The translations under genes were made by a program, and so were the position numbers. Shown here piece by piece: positions 17,264 to 26,391 of a stretch of 64,000 nucleotides of DNA (its first letter is position 1; every line of letters starts with the position of its first letter). This DNA is from an uncultured Mediterranea sp. GTDB taxonomy: Bacteria; Bacteroidota; Bacteroidia; Bacteroidales; Bacteroidaceae. Location of the stretch: positions 1 to 64,000 of the forward strand of contig CAMCUZ010000008.1 in the NCBI GenBank assembly GCA_945879145.1, written 5' to 3'. The notes under the pieces are model-generated. The model made no database searches, was not told the DNA's origin, and saw only the letters and a list, made by a program, of their open reading frames with translations.

Positions 17264-18253
17264 ATGGAAGAAGAGATTATCGCACCGATCAGCAAAGAAC
17301 TGATCAAAGCTGAACTTACTGAAGAGAAGCGGTTGCGGATGACGAACAAGAGCAACAACCAAATCTACATCATCACGGCTCACGACTCACCCTATACCAT
17401 GCAGGAGATTGGACGCCTGCGTGAGATAGCCTTCCGGGCTGCTGGTGGCGGTACGGGTAAACCTGTCGATATTGACGAGTATGATACGATGGAGAATCCC
17501 TATAAACAGCTTATCGTCTGGAACCCCGAGGCAGAAGAGATTCTGGGCGGCTACCGCTATATCCTGGGTACCGATGTGCGTTTCGATGAGCAGGGTGCTC
17601 CCATCCTGGCCACGGCACACATGTTTCACTTCTCTGAGCGCTTCCTCCGTGAATTCCTGCCCACGACCATCGAACTCGGACGTTCCTTTGTGACCCTCGA
17701 GTACCAGTCCACGCGTGCGGGCAGTAAAGGACTCTTCGCCCTCGACAATCTGTGGGACGGTCTGGGGGCTCTGACTGTGGTGATGCCCAACGTGAAGTAC
17801 TTTTTCGGCAAAGTCACCATGTATCCCTCATACAACCGCCTGGGACGTGACATGATTCTCTACTTCATGCGTAAACACTTTGCCGACAAGGATCATCTGA
17901 TTCAGCCTATCGACCCGCTGCGACTCGATACCGATGAGGCTTTCCTCCAGTCGCTTTTCTCTAAAGAGAGTTTCAAGGAGGATTACCGTATCCTGAACGG
18001 AGAGATTCGCAAGCTGGGCTACAACATCCCTCCGCTGGTCAACGCCTACATGAGCTTGAGCCCCACCATGCGTATGTTTGGTACCGCCATCAACTACGGC
18101 TTTGGCGACGTCGAGGAGACGGGCATTCTGATTGCCGTGGACGAAATCTTGGCCGAGAAGCGTCTGCGTCATATTGAGTCCTTCCTCGAAAACGAACCCG
18201 ATGCGCTCTGTCTCACCTCTGGAGCCCACAAGGTCTTTCTGCCCGACAGATAA
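17264..18253 (+). CDS. glsB: N-acyltransferase of the GNAT/OlsB hemolysin-like family, probable glycine-lipid enzyme GlsB
   Basis: Protein of 329 residues from the ATG at 17264, preferred over an upstream in-frame start at 17159 that would overlap glsA by 76 bases. Regions such as QEIGRLREIAFRAAGGGTGKPVD and ELGRSFVTLEYQS belong to the family containing OlsB and hemolysin-like proteins. The Bacteroides GlsB transfers a 3-hydroxy-acyl chain from acyl-ACP to glycine. Together with glsA this gives diacyl glycine lipids, which are membrane lipids needed for stress tolerance in B. thetaiotaomicron. Function is inferred from family and pairing. Confidence 0.8.
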   Translation: MEEEIIAPISKELIKAELTEEKRLRMTNKSNNQIYIITAHDSPYTMQEIGRLREIAFRAAGGGTGKPVDIDEYDTMENPYKQLIVWNPEAEEILGGYRYILGTDVRFDEQGAPILATAHMFHFSERFLREFLPTTIELGRSFVTLEYQSTRAGSKGLFALDNLWDGLGALTVVMPNVKYFFGKVTMYPSYNRLGRDMILYFMRKHFADKDHLIQPIDPLRLDTDEAFLQSLFSKESFKEDYRILNGEIRKLGYNIPPLVNAYMSLSPTMRMFGTAINYGFGDVEETGILIAVDEILAEKRLRHIESFLENEPDALCLTSGAHKVFLPDR

Positions 18254-18489
18254 GCCCAATATGAGGAGCTGTTTCCATACAGATGAGGAATTTGAGCTAT
18301 GGTGTAGCGTAGATAAAACGTTCGGGATGACTTCGAGAGCCCTTCGAGAGGGAAGTATCGTGCTTTGGACGAATAATTATTAAAAAAAGAGGAAGAGGTG
18401 TATAGGCTTACTCCAACTCAAAAGGATGGAGAATCCGAAAGATTTTATTAAATATCTGTAAAAGGCCTCTTTGTTTGCGCAAAAAGCTG
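18254..18489. other. Intergenic stretch without a recognisable gene
   Basis: About 235 bases between glsB and the dut promoter. I see a direct repeat CTTCGAGAG (two copies near 18331-18350) and an A-rich stretch, but no strong terminator and no credible gene. Confidence 0.5.
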
Positions 18490-18497
18490 TACTTTCG
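18471..18497 (+). promoter_or_regulatory. Candidate promoter of dut
   Basis: TACTTTCG at 18490-18497 has one mismatch to TAnnTTTG, with TTG at 18471-18473. A transcript starting near 18504 would exclude the longer in-frame start at 18475 and favours the ATG at 18523. Confidence 0.45.
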
Positions 18498-18522
18498 CAA
18501 GATGAATCAAAAAGTGATTGAA

Positions 18523-18957
18523 ATGAACGTACAGATTATCAATAAATCAAAGCACCCTCTGCCGCAGTATGCCACTCCCCTTTCGGCTGGACTCGACCTG
18601 CGTGCCAACCTTGATACGCCCCTTACCTTGGCTCCGCTCCAGCGTTGCCTGGTTCCTACGGGGCTCTTCATGGCTCTTCCGGTTGGCTACGAGGCACAGG
18701 TGCGTCCCCGCAGCGGATTGGCTCTGAAGAAGGGTGTTACCGTGCTTAACTCTCCCGGCACCATTGACGCCGACTATCGCGGCGAGGTGTGTGTCATCCT
18801 CGTAAACCTTTCCGACCAGCCCTTTGTGATTGAAGATGGAGAACGTATCGCTCAGCTGGTGGTCGCTCGTCACGAGCAGGTGGAGTGGCAGCCTGTAGAG
18901 ACACTCAGCGAGACGGTTCGGGGTGAAGGTGGATTTGGTCATACGGGTAAACAGTAA
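18523..18957 (+). CDS. dut: Deoxyuridine triphosphate nucleotidohydrolase (dUTPase)
   Basis: Trimeric dUTPase of 144 residues that hydrolyses dUTP to dUMP, keeping uracil out of DNA and feeding dTMP synthesis. Family motifs are visible in order: [29 protein letters not shown] and the C-terminal [10 protein letters not shown], which closes over the active site. The start [10 protein letters not shown] matches family starts; upstream in-frame ATGs at 18475 and 18502 lie at or before the likely transcript start. It leads a co-oriented set with the TPR, DUF4292 and EnvC-like genes. Confidence 0.96.
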   Translation: MNVQIINKSKHPLPQYATPLSAGLDLRANLDTPLTLAPLQRCLVPTGLFMALPVGYEAQVRPRSGLALKKGVTVLNSPGTIDADYRGEVCVILVNLSDQPFVIEDGERIAQLVVARHEQVEWQPVETLSETVRGEGGFGHTGKQ

Positions 18958-18978
18958 TTCTTTTCCGGAGGATAATAC

Positions 18979-20871
18979 ATGATGCCAATCAAGCATTTCA
19001 GTTGTCTCCTGCTACTCGGCTTCCTTACTCCGCTGCTGTGGATCGTAGCAGCTGTTCCAGCTGTGGCTGCTGTTGAAAGTATGCCCAGCCTAACGGTTGT
19101 TCAGCCTATTACGTTACCAGAGGCTAGCAACCCCTTGCCGCCTAAGGAGAAGAAAAAGCCTTCCAAGAAAGTGAAGAAGACCAAGAAGCGTAAGGCCGAG
19201 GAGGCGACTCGTCCCATGGTGCAACTTACCCCCGAGGAGCAGCAGCGCTATGATTACTTCCTGCTTGAAGCTGTACGTCAGGAGTTCCTCAAGCATTACG
19301 ATGTGACATTCGCCCTGCTGCAACATTGCCTTTCTATCAATCCCTATGCCGCTTCGGCCCACTATCGTCTGTCTCATTACTACCTCTACCTCAAGCAACC
19401 CAAGCAGGCCATCGCCTGTTTGCAGAAGGCGGTAGAGGCTGAGCCCAATGAGTATTGGTACATTCAGGCTTTGGCTAACCTCTGCTTGGAGCAGGGCGAG
19501 ACTGAGCAGGCGCAACAACTCTACGAGGAGATGACTCGCCGCTTCCCCAGTCGCAGTCAGGAGCCCCTCTACTGTCTGCTCGACATCTACGGCCGCAGCA
19601 ACGACTATGCAAAGCTTATCGATGTGCTCAACCGTATGGAAGCGCAAAGTGGGAAGAACGAACGCATCAGCATGGAAAAGTACCGTATCTACCTGCAGAT
19701 GAATGATGATACTAACGCTCAGCGCGAAATCCTCTCCCTGGTACACGAATACCCTGCTGAACCCCGCTACCGCGTGTTGCTGGGCGATTATAACCTTCTT
19801 AAGGGGCACAACGAAGAGGCCTATCGCCTCTATCGTGAGGTGCTGGCCGAGGACCCGAGTAATGCACAGGCTCGCTACGCCTTGGCCACTTACTATGAGC
19901 AGACTGGCGACAAAGCGCATTATGCGCAGCAGATAGACTCTCTGCTATTTAATAATAAGGTGGAACCGCAGATCAAACTGGGCGTGATGCGTAGCCTTAT
20001 CGTGGAGAATGAGCAGGCTTCAGGTGATAGCACACGCATCATTCACCTCTTTGACCGCATCATGGCCAACGAACCTGATGATGCCTCGCTTCCGATGCTC
20101 TATGCCCAGTACCTTATTTCCAAGCAAATGACTGAGCAGTCGCTTCCTGTACTCCGTAAGGTGCTCGATATCGACCCCACCAATACGGCTTCGCGCCTCA
20201 TGCTTCTTTCTGAGGCAGCCAAGCGTGAGGATTATGCAGAAATAACCTCCCTCTGTGAGGCAGGCGTGGAGAGCAACCCCGACAAGCTGGAGTTCTACTT
20301 CTACCTAGCCATCGCCTACAACCACTACAATCGTGAGGCCGATGCAAAAGCCATCTGCCAGCAGGCCCTGCTGCATGTCAACGAACAGAGCCCCAAGGAG
20401 ATGGTGAGTGACTTCTACGCCATCATAGGGGATGCCAGTCATGCTCAGGGAGCTGACGAAGAGGCCTACCAAGCTTACGATAAGGCTTTGCAGTACCATC
20501 CCGACAACATCAGCGTGCTCAATAACTATGCCTACTACCTCTCTCTGGAGCGTCGTGACCTGGACCGAGCCGAGGAGATGAGCTATCGTACCGTAAAGGC
20601 TGAACCGCAGAACGCCACCTATCTCGACACCTACGCTTGGATTCTTTTCGAAAAGGGTAATTATGCCGAGGCGCGCATCTACATCGACCAAGTGATCAAA
20701 ATTGCCAAGGAGGAGGAGATGAGTCCCGAGGTGCTGGAACATTGTGGAGACATACATGCCCTGACTGATGACCTCCCTGGCGCTTTGGAGTACTGGAAGA
20801 GGGCGTTGGAGAAGGGTAGCGAGAGTAAATTGCTTAAACGTAAACTGAATGAGCGCCGCTACTTGAAGTAG
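18979..20871 (+). CDS. Exported tetratricopeptide repeat protein
   Basis: Protein of 630 residues. It has a hydrophobic N-terminal signal (about residues 7-31), a Lys-rich linker (KEKKKPSKKVKKTKKRK) and then a long run of TPR units from about residue 80 to 610 (for example YAASAHYRLSHYYLYLKQPK and NISVLNNYAYYLSLERRD). It is probably anchored or periplasmic and holds partner proteins. It lies directly before a DUF4292 lipoprotein and an EnvC-like protein, so a role in envelope assembly is plausible, but no specific function can be assigned. Confidence 0.85.
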   Translation: MMPIKHFSCLLLLGFLTPLLWIVAAVPAVAAVESMPSLTVVQPITLPEASNPLPPKEKKKPSKKVKKTKKRKAEEATRPMVQLTPEEQQRYDYFLLEAVRQEFLKHYDVTFALLQHCLSINPYAASAHYRLSHYYLYLKQPKQAIACLQKAVEAEPNEYWYIQALANLCLEQGETEQAQQLYEEMTRRFPSRSQEPLYCLLDIYGRSNDYAKLIDVLNRMEAQSGKNERISMEKYRIYLQMNDDTNAQREILSLVHEYPAEPRYRVLLGDYNLLKGHNEEAYRLYREVLAEDPSNAQARYALATYYEQTGDKAHYAQQIDSLLFNNKVEPQIKLGVMRSLIVENEQASGDSTRIIHLFDRIMANEPDDASLPMLYAQYLISKQMTEQSLPVLRKVLDIDPTNTASRLMLLSEAAKREDYAEITSLCEAGVESNPDKLEFYFYLAIAYNHYNREADAKAICQQALLHVNEQSPKEMVSDFYAIIGDASHAQGADEEAYQAYDKALQYHPDNISVLNNYAYYLSLERRDLDRAEEMSYRTVKAEPQNATYLDTYAWILFEKGNYAEARIYIDQVIKIAKEEEMSPEVLEHCGDIHALTDDLPGALEYWKRALEKGSESKLLKRKLNERRYLK

Positions 20872-20902
20872 CCTGGCGCTGCCTAATGAACGTATAAACG
20901 GA

Positions 20903-21487
20903 ATGATTATGAAGCATACCCATATTACCTACCTGCTCCTGCTGATTGGGAGCCTTTGTCTGTTAACAGGCTGCCGGTCGTCACGTCATGTGGCTGGCGG
21001 AATAGATACCACTTCTGGCTTTCTCTCATCGAAAGTGGAACTGACTGTACCTACCAAGGATGCCGTGCTGACCGTGGATGGCACGATGAAACTGCAGAAC
21101 GGCGAGCGCATGCAGCTCTCCCTGCTCATGCCTATCCTCCGCTCTGAGGTGGCTCGCATGGAGGTAACGCCCGACGAGATTCTGTTGGTTGACCGCATGG
21201 GTAAACGTTTTGTGCGTGCTACGCGGAGCGAACTGAAGCAGGTACTGCCCCGTAAAGCCTCCTTCGAGCGACTTGAAAAGTTGCTTTACGCAGCAGCAAA
21301 ATCTGGCGGTAAACGCTCGTTGACCGGAACTGAACTGGGTATTCCTTCGCTGGAGAAGGCTAAGGTGGAGCTTTCCAACTTTTCAACCCAACCCTTTAAG
21401 CTGACGCCTACCACCTTAAGCAGCCGCTACAAGCAGGTGCCTCTTGAAGATTTACTCGGTATGTTGATGGGGCTGACGAGGGAGTGA
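20903..21487 (+). CDS. DUF4292-type lipoprotein
   Basis: Protein of 194 residues with a lipoprotein signal (LCLLTGC, cysteine near residue 24), so it is probably attached to a membrane. The rest (DAVLTVDGTMKLQNGERMQLSLLMPILRSEVARMEVTPDEI) fits DUF4292, which resembles LolB/LolA-like folds with a beta half-barrel that may bind lipid. ATG at 20909 is an equally good start. It is 31 bases after the TPR gene and followed by the EnvC-like gene; this trio recurs in Bacteroidales as far as I know. Confidence 0.8.
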   Translation: MIMKHTHITYLLLLIGSLCLLTGCRSSRHVAGGIDTTSGFLSSKVELTVPTKDAVLTVDGTMKLQNGERMQLSLLMPILRSEVARMEVTPDEILLVDRMGKRFVRATRSELKQVLPRKASFERLEKLLYAAAKSGGKRSLTGTELGIPSLEKAKVELSNFSTQPFKLTPTTLSSRYKQVPLEDLLGMLMGLTRE

Positions 21488-21496
21488 GTTGTTTGA

Positions 21497-21531
21497 AGTG
21501 ATTAGTGTTTAGTGATTAGTGATTAGTGATT
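21497..21531. repeat. Heptamer tandem repeat AGTGATT, five units
   Basis: Five consecutive 7-base units (AGTGATT with one AGTGTTT) between the DUF4292 and EnvC-like genes. Related arrays lie at 37444-37464 and 37987-38078. Confidence 0.85.
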
Positions 21532-21575
21532 AGGGGCTTGGCCCTTCTGATGATGATCTTCTTTTGTTATAGACT

Positions 21576-22877
21576 ATGATGAAGCGTTTTCTTCTACTTT
21601 TCGTTTGCGTGCTGTGCAGCACCCTCTTGTCCGCTCAGTCCAACAAGCTCATCAAGGAGCTGGAGGGGCGCAGGGGGGAATTGCAGAAGCAGATTGCGGA
21701 ATCGGAAACCCTGCTTCAGTCCACTAAGAAGAGCGTAGGTAGTCAGCTCAACGGTCTGGCTGCCTTAACGGGACAGATAGAAGAGCGCAAACGCTATATC
21801 CAGCTTATCAATAACGACCTCGATCAGATTGACGGTGAGGTGAATCAACTGGAGAAACAACTTAAACGGCTGCAGAACGATCTGGCAGATAAGAAGAAAA
21901 AATACGAGGCTTCTGTGCAATATCTCTATAAAAACCGCTCCATCCAGGAGAAACTGATGTTCATCTTTTCAGCCGATAACCTGGCCCAGACCTACCGCCG
22001 TATGCGCTACGTACGCGAGTATGCTACTTATCAGCGCTTGCAGGGGGAGGAAATCAAGCAGAAACAGGAGCAGGTCACCAAGAAAAAGAGCGAACTCCTC
22101 TCTGTACGCAAGGCTAAAACCCAGCTGCTTGCCGAACGTGAGTCGGAGCGCAAGCGATTGGAGGAGATGGAGCTGGAGAAGAAAAAGGTGGTAGATAGCC
22201 TTAAGAAGAAACAGAAAGGTATTCAGAACGAGCTGGCCAAGAAACGGCGTCAGGCCAATCAGCTCAATGCCCGTATTGACCGGTTGATAGCTGCAGAGAT
22301 TGAGCGCGCTCGGAAGGCTGCCGAAGAGGAGGCACGGCGCGAAGCGGCTGCTCGCAAGAAGGAGGAGAGTAAGAATAGGGGCACAGCTGGCACCTCCAAT
22401 ACTCCGAGAAGCACAGCCCCCATGGAAAAGTACAGCTTAACCAAGGCTGACCGTGCTTTGGCTGCCGACTTTGCGAGCAACAAGGGACGCTTGCCTATCC
22501 CCGTAAGTGGTCCCTACCTTATTACCAGTCACTTTGGTCAATACAATGTGGCTGGTCTGAAGAACGTCAAGCTCGACAACAAAGGTATCACGCTGCAGGC
22601 TAAGCCTGGTGCAAAGGCCCGTAGCGTATTCAATGGTGTGGTGACTGCCATTTTTCCAAACAATGGTCTCTTCAATGTCATTGTGCGTCACGGAGACTAC
22701 ATGACGCTCTATGCCAATCTCAAGAAGGTTTATGTCAAGAGTGGCCAGCAGGTCACCACCAAGCAGGAACTGGGCGATATCTTCAGCGATCCCTCCGATG
22801 GCAACCGTACCACGCTCGAGTTCCGCCTCTATAAAGGTAACCAGAAACTCAATCCCGAGCCCTGGCTCAACCGCTGA
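21576..22877 (+). CDS. EnvC-like murein hydrolase activator with degenerate LytM (M23) domain
   Basis: Protein of 433 residues. A signal peptide (about 1-20, ending LLSAQS) precedes a long coiled coil rich in Lys, Glu and Arg (about 25-255). A Ala/Arg-rich linker and a LytM/M23 domain (about 305-433) follow. The zinc ligands of active M23 enzymes are not conserved: the HxxxD region reads VKLDNKGITLQ and the HxH-type region reads TLYANL. This matches EnvC, which activates amidases at the septum without being an enzyme. It follows the DUF4292 gene. The assignment as an activator is inference. Confidence 0.85.
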   Translation: MMKRFLLLFVCVLCSTLLSAQSNKLIKELEGRRGELQKQIAESETLLQSTKKSVGSQLNGLAALTGQIEERKRYIQLINNDLDQIDGEVNQLEKQLKRLQNDLADKKKKYEASVQYLYKNRSIQEKLMFIFSADNLAQTYRRMRYVREYATYQRLQGEEIKQKQEQVTKKKSELLSVRKAKTQLLAERESERKRLEEMELEKKKVVDSLKKKQKGIQNELAKKRRQANQLNARIDRLIAAEIERARKAAEEEARREAAARKKEESKNRGTAGTSNTPRSTAPMEKYSLTKADRALAADFASNKGRLPIPVSGPYLITSHFGQYNVAGLKNVKLDNKGITLQAKPGAKARSVFNGVVTAIFPNNGLFNVIVRHGDYMTLYANLKKVYVKSGQQVTTKQELGDIFSDPSDGNRTTLEFRLYKGNQKLNPEPWLNR

Positions 22878-22923
22878 TTTTCAGCATTGATCTCCGGTTT
22901 TTTGCCTACTCATAGGCCGAAAC

Positions 22924-22950
22924 TGTAGGGGCGGAATAGTTTCCGCCCTG
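22924..22950. repeat. Dispersed palindrome, copy 1 (GGGCGGAA...TTCCGCCC)
   Basis: Stem GGGCGGAA (22929-22936) and TTCCGCCC (22941-22948) with a 4-base loop, between convergent genes. A second copy at 42400-42427 differs at one of 28 positions. Confidence 0.85.
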
Positions 22951-23038
22951 CATACTACAATGCATACTGCTACAAGTTTATCATAGCTACTTTTTCATGA
23001 TGAAAACATCGATTCAGATGACCGATGAACACGCATCA

Positions 23039-24124
23039 TTACTGGATCTCTGCTCCATCAAGTAGCTCCAGATAGAGGCGGATGGCCTCTTCAATCTCTT
23101 TGACGAAGATGAACTCGTTGGCTGTGTGTGAGCGACTACTTTTGCCGGGGCCCATTTTCATCGAGGGGAAACGCATCAAGGCCTGGTCGCTCAACGTGGG
23201 CGATCCAAACGGTTGCCGACCCAGTGCAACAGCCCGTTCCACTAACGGGTGTGAAGGATCGACGTGCGACGAACTGAGGCGGAACGAACGGGCCACCGGT
23301 TGGCTGTTGATGTGGTGGCTGATCTCTTCAAACAACTCCTCGTTGCTGTAGCATTCGTTACTGCGGATATCGACCGTAAAACAGCATTTGTCGGGTACCA
23401 CGTTGTGCTGTGTGCCAGCCTGTATGACCGTAACACTCATCTTTACCGGACCAAGCAAGGGAGAAACCTTAGGAAAACGATAGTCGCGGAACCAGGCAAT
23501 ATCGTCCAGTACCTTGTAGATGGCGTTGTCGCCCTCCTCTCGTGCAGCATGACCTGAGCGGCCCGTAGCCGTCACGTCGAGTACCATCAATCCCTTTTCT
23601 GCTATGGCGGGGTGCATCTCCGTAGGCTCGCCCACCAGGGCAAACGTAATGGGTGGCAGCTGTGGTAGCACACTCTCAATGCCGCCTTTGCCTGACACTT
23701 CCTCCTCACATGAGGCCAGATATATCAGGTTATAATGTTGCTGTGTGCCACTCAGGGCGATGAAGGTTTGGAGCAGACTCACTACGCTGGCTCCGGCATC
23801 GTTGCTCCCCAGGCCATAGAGCTTTCCGTTGCTCTCCAACAGGGGCTTAAAGGGTTGCTTCATCCAGCCTGCCACAGGCTTTACCGTGTCGATGTGCGAG
23901 TTGAGCAGCAGGGTAGGTCGGCGGGTGTCGAATCCGGGAGAGAAGCACCAGACGTTGTTGCCGCTACGGCCCGTAGTGATGCCTTGTTGTTCGATGTATT
24001 GTTGCAGCGCATCGGCTGCATCCTTCTCTTCGCGGCTTACGGAGGGGATGCTGATGAGTTGCTGGAGTAGGCCTACCGCTTCGTTGGTAAGCTGCTCAAT
24101 AGGGTACTGGTTCTTTGTATTCAT
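23039..24124 (-). CDS. M20-family metallo-deacylase, ArgE/DapE-like
   Basis: Zinc amidohydrolase of 361 residues. Expected M20 marks are visible: NSHIDTVKP (first metal His and Asp), GLGSNDAGASVV (bridging Asp), SCEEEVSGKGG (catalytic Glu pair) and LVGEPTEM. A lid domain follows with TGRSGHAAREEGDNA. In Bacteroides the arginine pathway uses succinylated or acetylated ornithine and citrulline intermediates that such an enzyme deacylates, so ArgE-type activity is likely, but DapE or a peptidase cannot be excluded. No arg genes are adjacent. A -7 box TATCTTTG lies at 24191-24184 on the minus strand. Confidence 0.85.
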   Translation of the reverse strand: MNTKNQYPIEQLTNEAVGLLQQLISIPSVSREEKDAADALQQYIEQQGITTGRSGNNVWCFSPGFDTRRPTLLLNSHIDTVKPVAGWMKQPFKPLLESNGKLYGLGSNDAGASVVSLLQTFIALSGTQQHYNLIYLASCEEEVSGKGGIESVLPQLPPITFALVGEPTEMHPAIAEKGLMVLDVTATGRSGHAAREEGDNAIYKVLDDIAWFRDYRFPKVSPLLGPVKMSVTVIQAGTQHNVVPDKCCFTVDIRSNECYSNEELFEEISHHINSQPVARSFRLSSSHVDPSHPLVERAVALGRQPFGSPTLSDQALMRFPSMKMGPGKSSRSHTANEFIFVKEIEEAIRLYLELLDGAEIQ

Positions 24125-24286
24125 TCGATAAATAGGGTATCAATCATGTCATTTTATTTGCCCTGAAGGCGCTTTGCTGGGGTCAAAGATAGTGTATCTT
24201 TAGGATTCTTTCCCCTTTTTGATAGAATAATCTGCCTCTTTTTGAAGAAAAATGAGAAAAAACAGGATGGTTTCATTTGAAACCAT

Positions 24287-24294
24287 TAACTTTG
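24287..24294 (+). promoter_or_regulatory. -7 box of the acyl-CoA ligase gene
   Basis: TAACTTTG matches TAnnTTTG exactly, 25 bases upstream of the start; no convincing -33 box is visible. Confidence 0.5.
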
Positions 24295-24319
24295 CAGCGA
24301 GAAACATAAAACCAACAAT

Positions 24320-26122
24320 ATGACTTACCATCATTTGTCTGTCTTGATTCATCGTCAGGCAGAGAAGTACGGAGACCGGGTCGCTTTGCGTTATCGTGAC
24401 TACGAGAGCTCCACCTGGTTGCCCATCACGTGGAACGAGTTTTCGCATCAAGTTCGGCTCGTGGCCAATGCGTTGGCAGCTGCAGGCGTGGGGGTGCAGG
24501 AGAACATCGGCATCTTTTCGCAGAACAAGCCCGAGTGTCTATACGTAGATTTTGCTGCGTTTGCTAACCGGGCAGTGACCATTCCGCTTTACGCCACCAG
24601 TTCTCCGGCGCAGGCGCAATACATCATCAACGATGCCTCGATTCGCTATCTCTTTGTCGGTGAGCAGTTCCAGTATGATGCTGCCTTCAGCGTGTTAGGA
24701 CTCTGCCACAGCATCAAGCAACTGATTCTTTTCGACCGTTCCATCCAGCGTGATGCCCGCGACACCACCTCCATCTATTTCGACGAGTTTGTCCGTCAGG
24801 GCGAGGGATTCCCCTGCAACGAGTTGGTAGAGAAGCGATCTGCAGAGGCTACGCTTGACGACCTGGCCAATATCCTCTATACCTCCGGTACCACGGGCGA
24901 ACCTAAGGGGGTCACCTTGAGTCACGAGGCTTGGCAGTCGCAGCTCCGAAGTCACGACCAACGCTTGACCTCCTTCAGCGACCAGGATGTCTCGCTTTGT
25001 TTCCTTCCGTTGACTCATGTTTTTGAGCGAGGATGGACGTACGTCTGTCTCCACAAAGGGGCTGAGGTCTGCATTAACCTCCGTCCACAGGATATTCAGA
25101 CTACCATCAAGGAGGTTCGTCCCACGGTGATGTGCAGCGTGCCTCGCTTTTGGGAGAAGGTCTATGCAGGCGTACAGGAGAAGATTGCCCACGAAACGGG
25201 GGTGGTCAAGGCCATGATGCTCGATGCCATCAAGGTGGGTAAGGAGCATAATCTGAACTACCTGCGCCTGGGCAAGAAGCCACCCCTCATGCTCCATCTG
25301 AAGTACAAATTCTACGAGCGTACCGTCTATGCTCTGCTGAAGAAGACGATTGGTATTGATCGTGGCAATTTCTTCCCCACAGCGGGAGCGGCAGTTCCCG
25401 ACGAAATCTGTGAGTTCGTACATGCCGTGGGAATTAAAATGATGGTGGGTTACGGACTGACGGAGAGCTGTGCCACGGTATCCTGTTTTGATGTAGAACG
25501 CTTTGAGATAGGTTCTGTGGGCGAGGTACTCCCAGGCCTGGAGGTCAAGATTGGCGAGGAGAACGAGATTCTGCTTCGCGGAAAGTCCATAACCCGTGGT
25601 TACTACCGCAAGCAAGAGGCTACCAAGGCGGCAATAGATGCTGAAGGATGGTTCCATACCGGGGATGCCGGTTACCTGAAGGGACGTACCCTTTTCCTGA
25701 CAGAGCGCATCAAGGACCTCTTCAAGACCAGCAACGGTAAGTACATCTGTCCGCAAGCCCTGGAGAGTAAGTTGGGTATCGACCGCTATATCGATCAGAT
25801 TACCATCATCGCCGATCAACGTAAGTTTGTCTCGGCACTTATCGTGCCCGTCTATCCCTTCGTGGAGCAGTATGCTAAGGAGAAAGGTATTACCTATGCA
25901 TCGAGGGCCGAACTGCTAGCCAATCCCAAGATCCAGGACCTCTTCACCACCCGTATCGAGACCCTGCAGCAGCAGTTTGCCCACTATGAACAGGTGAAGC
26001 GCTTTACCCTGCTGCCTGAGCCATTTAGCATGGAGAATGGTGAATTGACCAACACGCTCAAGATTAAGCGAGGCGTGGTGGCTAAGCACTACAAAGAGTT
26101 GATTGATAAGATGTACGAGTAG
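24320..26122 (+). CDS. Long-chain fatty acid--CoA ligase (AMP-forming)
   Basis: Adenylate-forming enzyme of 600 residues. The AMP-binding P-loop reads ILYTSGTTGEPKGVTLSH, the A5-type motif reads VGYGLTESCATVS, and the A7/A8 region reads WFHTGDAGYLKGRTLF and ERIKDLFKTSNGKYICP. It activates fatty acids to acyl-CoA for lipid use. The last 30 bases of the gene, including its stop, are repeated exactly at 29873-29902 beyond nrdDG. The original terminator probably lies there too, so a segment may have been inserted between gene and terminator. Confidence 0.93.
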   Translation: MTYHHLSVLIHRQAEKYGDRVALRYRDYESSTWLPITWNEFSHQVRLVANALAAAGVGVQENIGIFSQNKPECLYVDFAAFANRAVTIPLYATSSPAQAQYIINDASIRYLFVGEQFQYDAAFSVLGLCHSIKQLILFDRSIQRDARDTTSIYFDEFVRQGEGFPCNELVEKRSAEATLDDLANILYTSGTTGEPKGVTLSHEAWQSQLRSHDQRLTSFSDQDVSLCFLPLTHVFERGWTYVCLHKGAEVCINLRPQDIQTTIKEVRPTVMCSVPRFWEKVYAGVQEKIAHETGVVKAMMLDAIKVGKEHNLNYLRLGKKPPLMLHLKYKFYERTVYALLKKTIGIDRGNFFPTAGAAVPDEICEFVHAVGIKMMVGYGLTESCATVSCFDVERFEIGSVGEVLPGLEVKIGEENEILLRGKSITRGYYRKQEATKAAIDAEGWFHTGDAGYLKGRTLFLTERIKDLFKTSNGKYICPQALESKLGIDRYIDQITIIADQRKFVSALIVPVYPFVEQYAKEKGITYASRAELLANPKIQDLFTTRIETLQQQFAHYEQVKRFTLLPEPFSMENGELTNTLKIKRGVVAKHYKELIDKMYE

Positions 26123-26133
26123 TTCCTCCTACA
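26093..26133 (+). repeat. Left copy of a 41-bp perfect direct repeat
   Basis: Covers the last 10 codons of the acyl-CoA ligase gene, its stop and 11 bases beyond. It is identical to 29873-29913, exactly 3780 bases downstream. Confidence 0.95.
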
Positions 26134-26213
26134 CCTGACTTCATCACTTTTTTGCGCCATCAGATAGCGCAGAATGAAAATTAATGAGTTACGAAGATTA
26201 ATGGGTGACGAAG
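26134..26213 (+). repeat. Left repeat block of the nrdDG cassette with tandem 17-mers
   Basis: Starts directly after the 41-bp repeat with CCTGACTTCATC. A 76-base stretch is nearly identical (about four mismatches) to 29769-29844. Two tandem 17-base units (ATTAATGAGTTACGAAG and ATTAATGGGTGACGAAG) lie at 26180-26196 and 26197-26213; a decayed third may follow. Confidence 0.85.
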
Positions 26214-26345
26214 ATCAACGGATGCATAGTTAGCGGAGACTATTTGATGAAGGTAGGGCTAGATGCGCTGACATGCCAATCAATGAAATCGCGTGTCGTG
26301 ACTATTGTCCAGCAATAAGTAACATTGGCCAACAAAGCGGCCACG

Positions 26346-26391
26346 AAAAGCAACGCTCTTTGCACCAAAGCCGTGCAATAGCGTTGCTTTT
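26346..26391. terminator. Strong stem-loop in the acyl-CoA ligase to nrdD gap
   Basis: AAAAGCAACGCT (26346-26357) pairs perfectly with 26380-26391, and an inner TTGCAC/GTGCAA extends the structure. The right arm ends in TTTT on the plus strand and the left arm gives TTTT on the minus strand. It probably terminates transcription before the riboswitch promoter. Confidence 0.65.
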
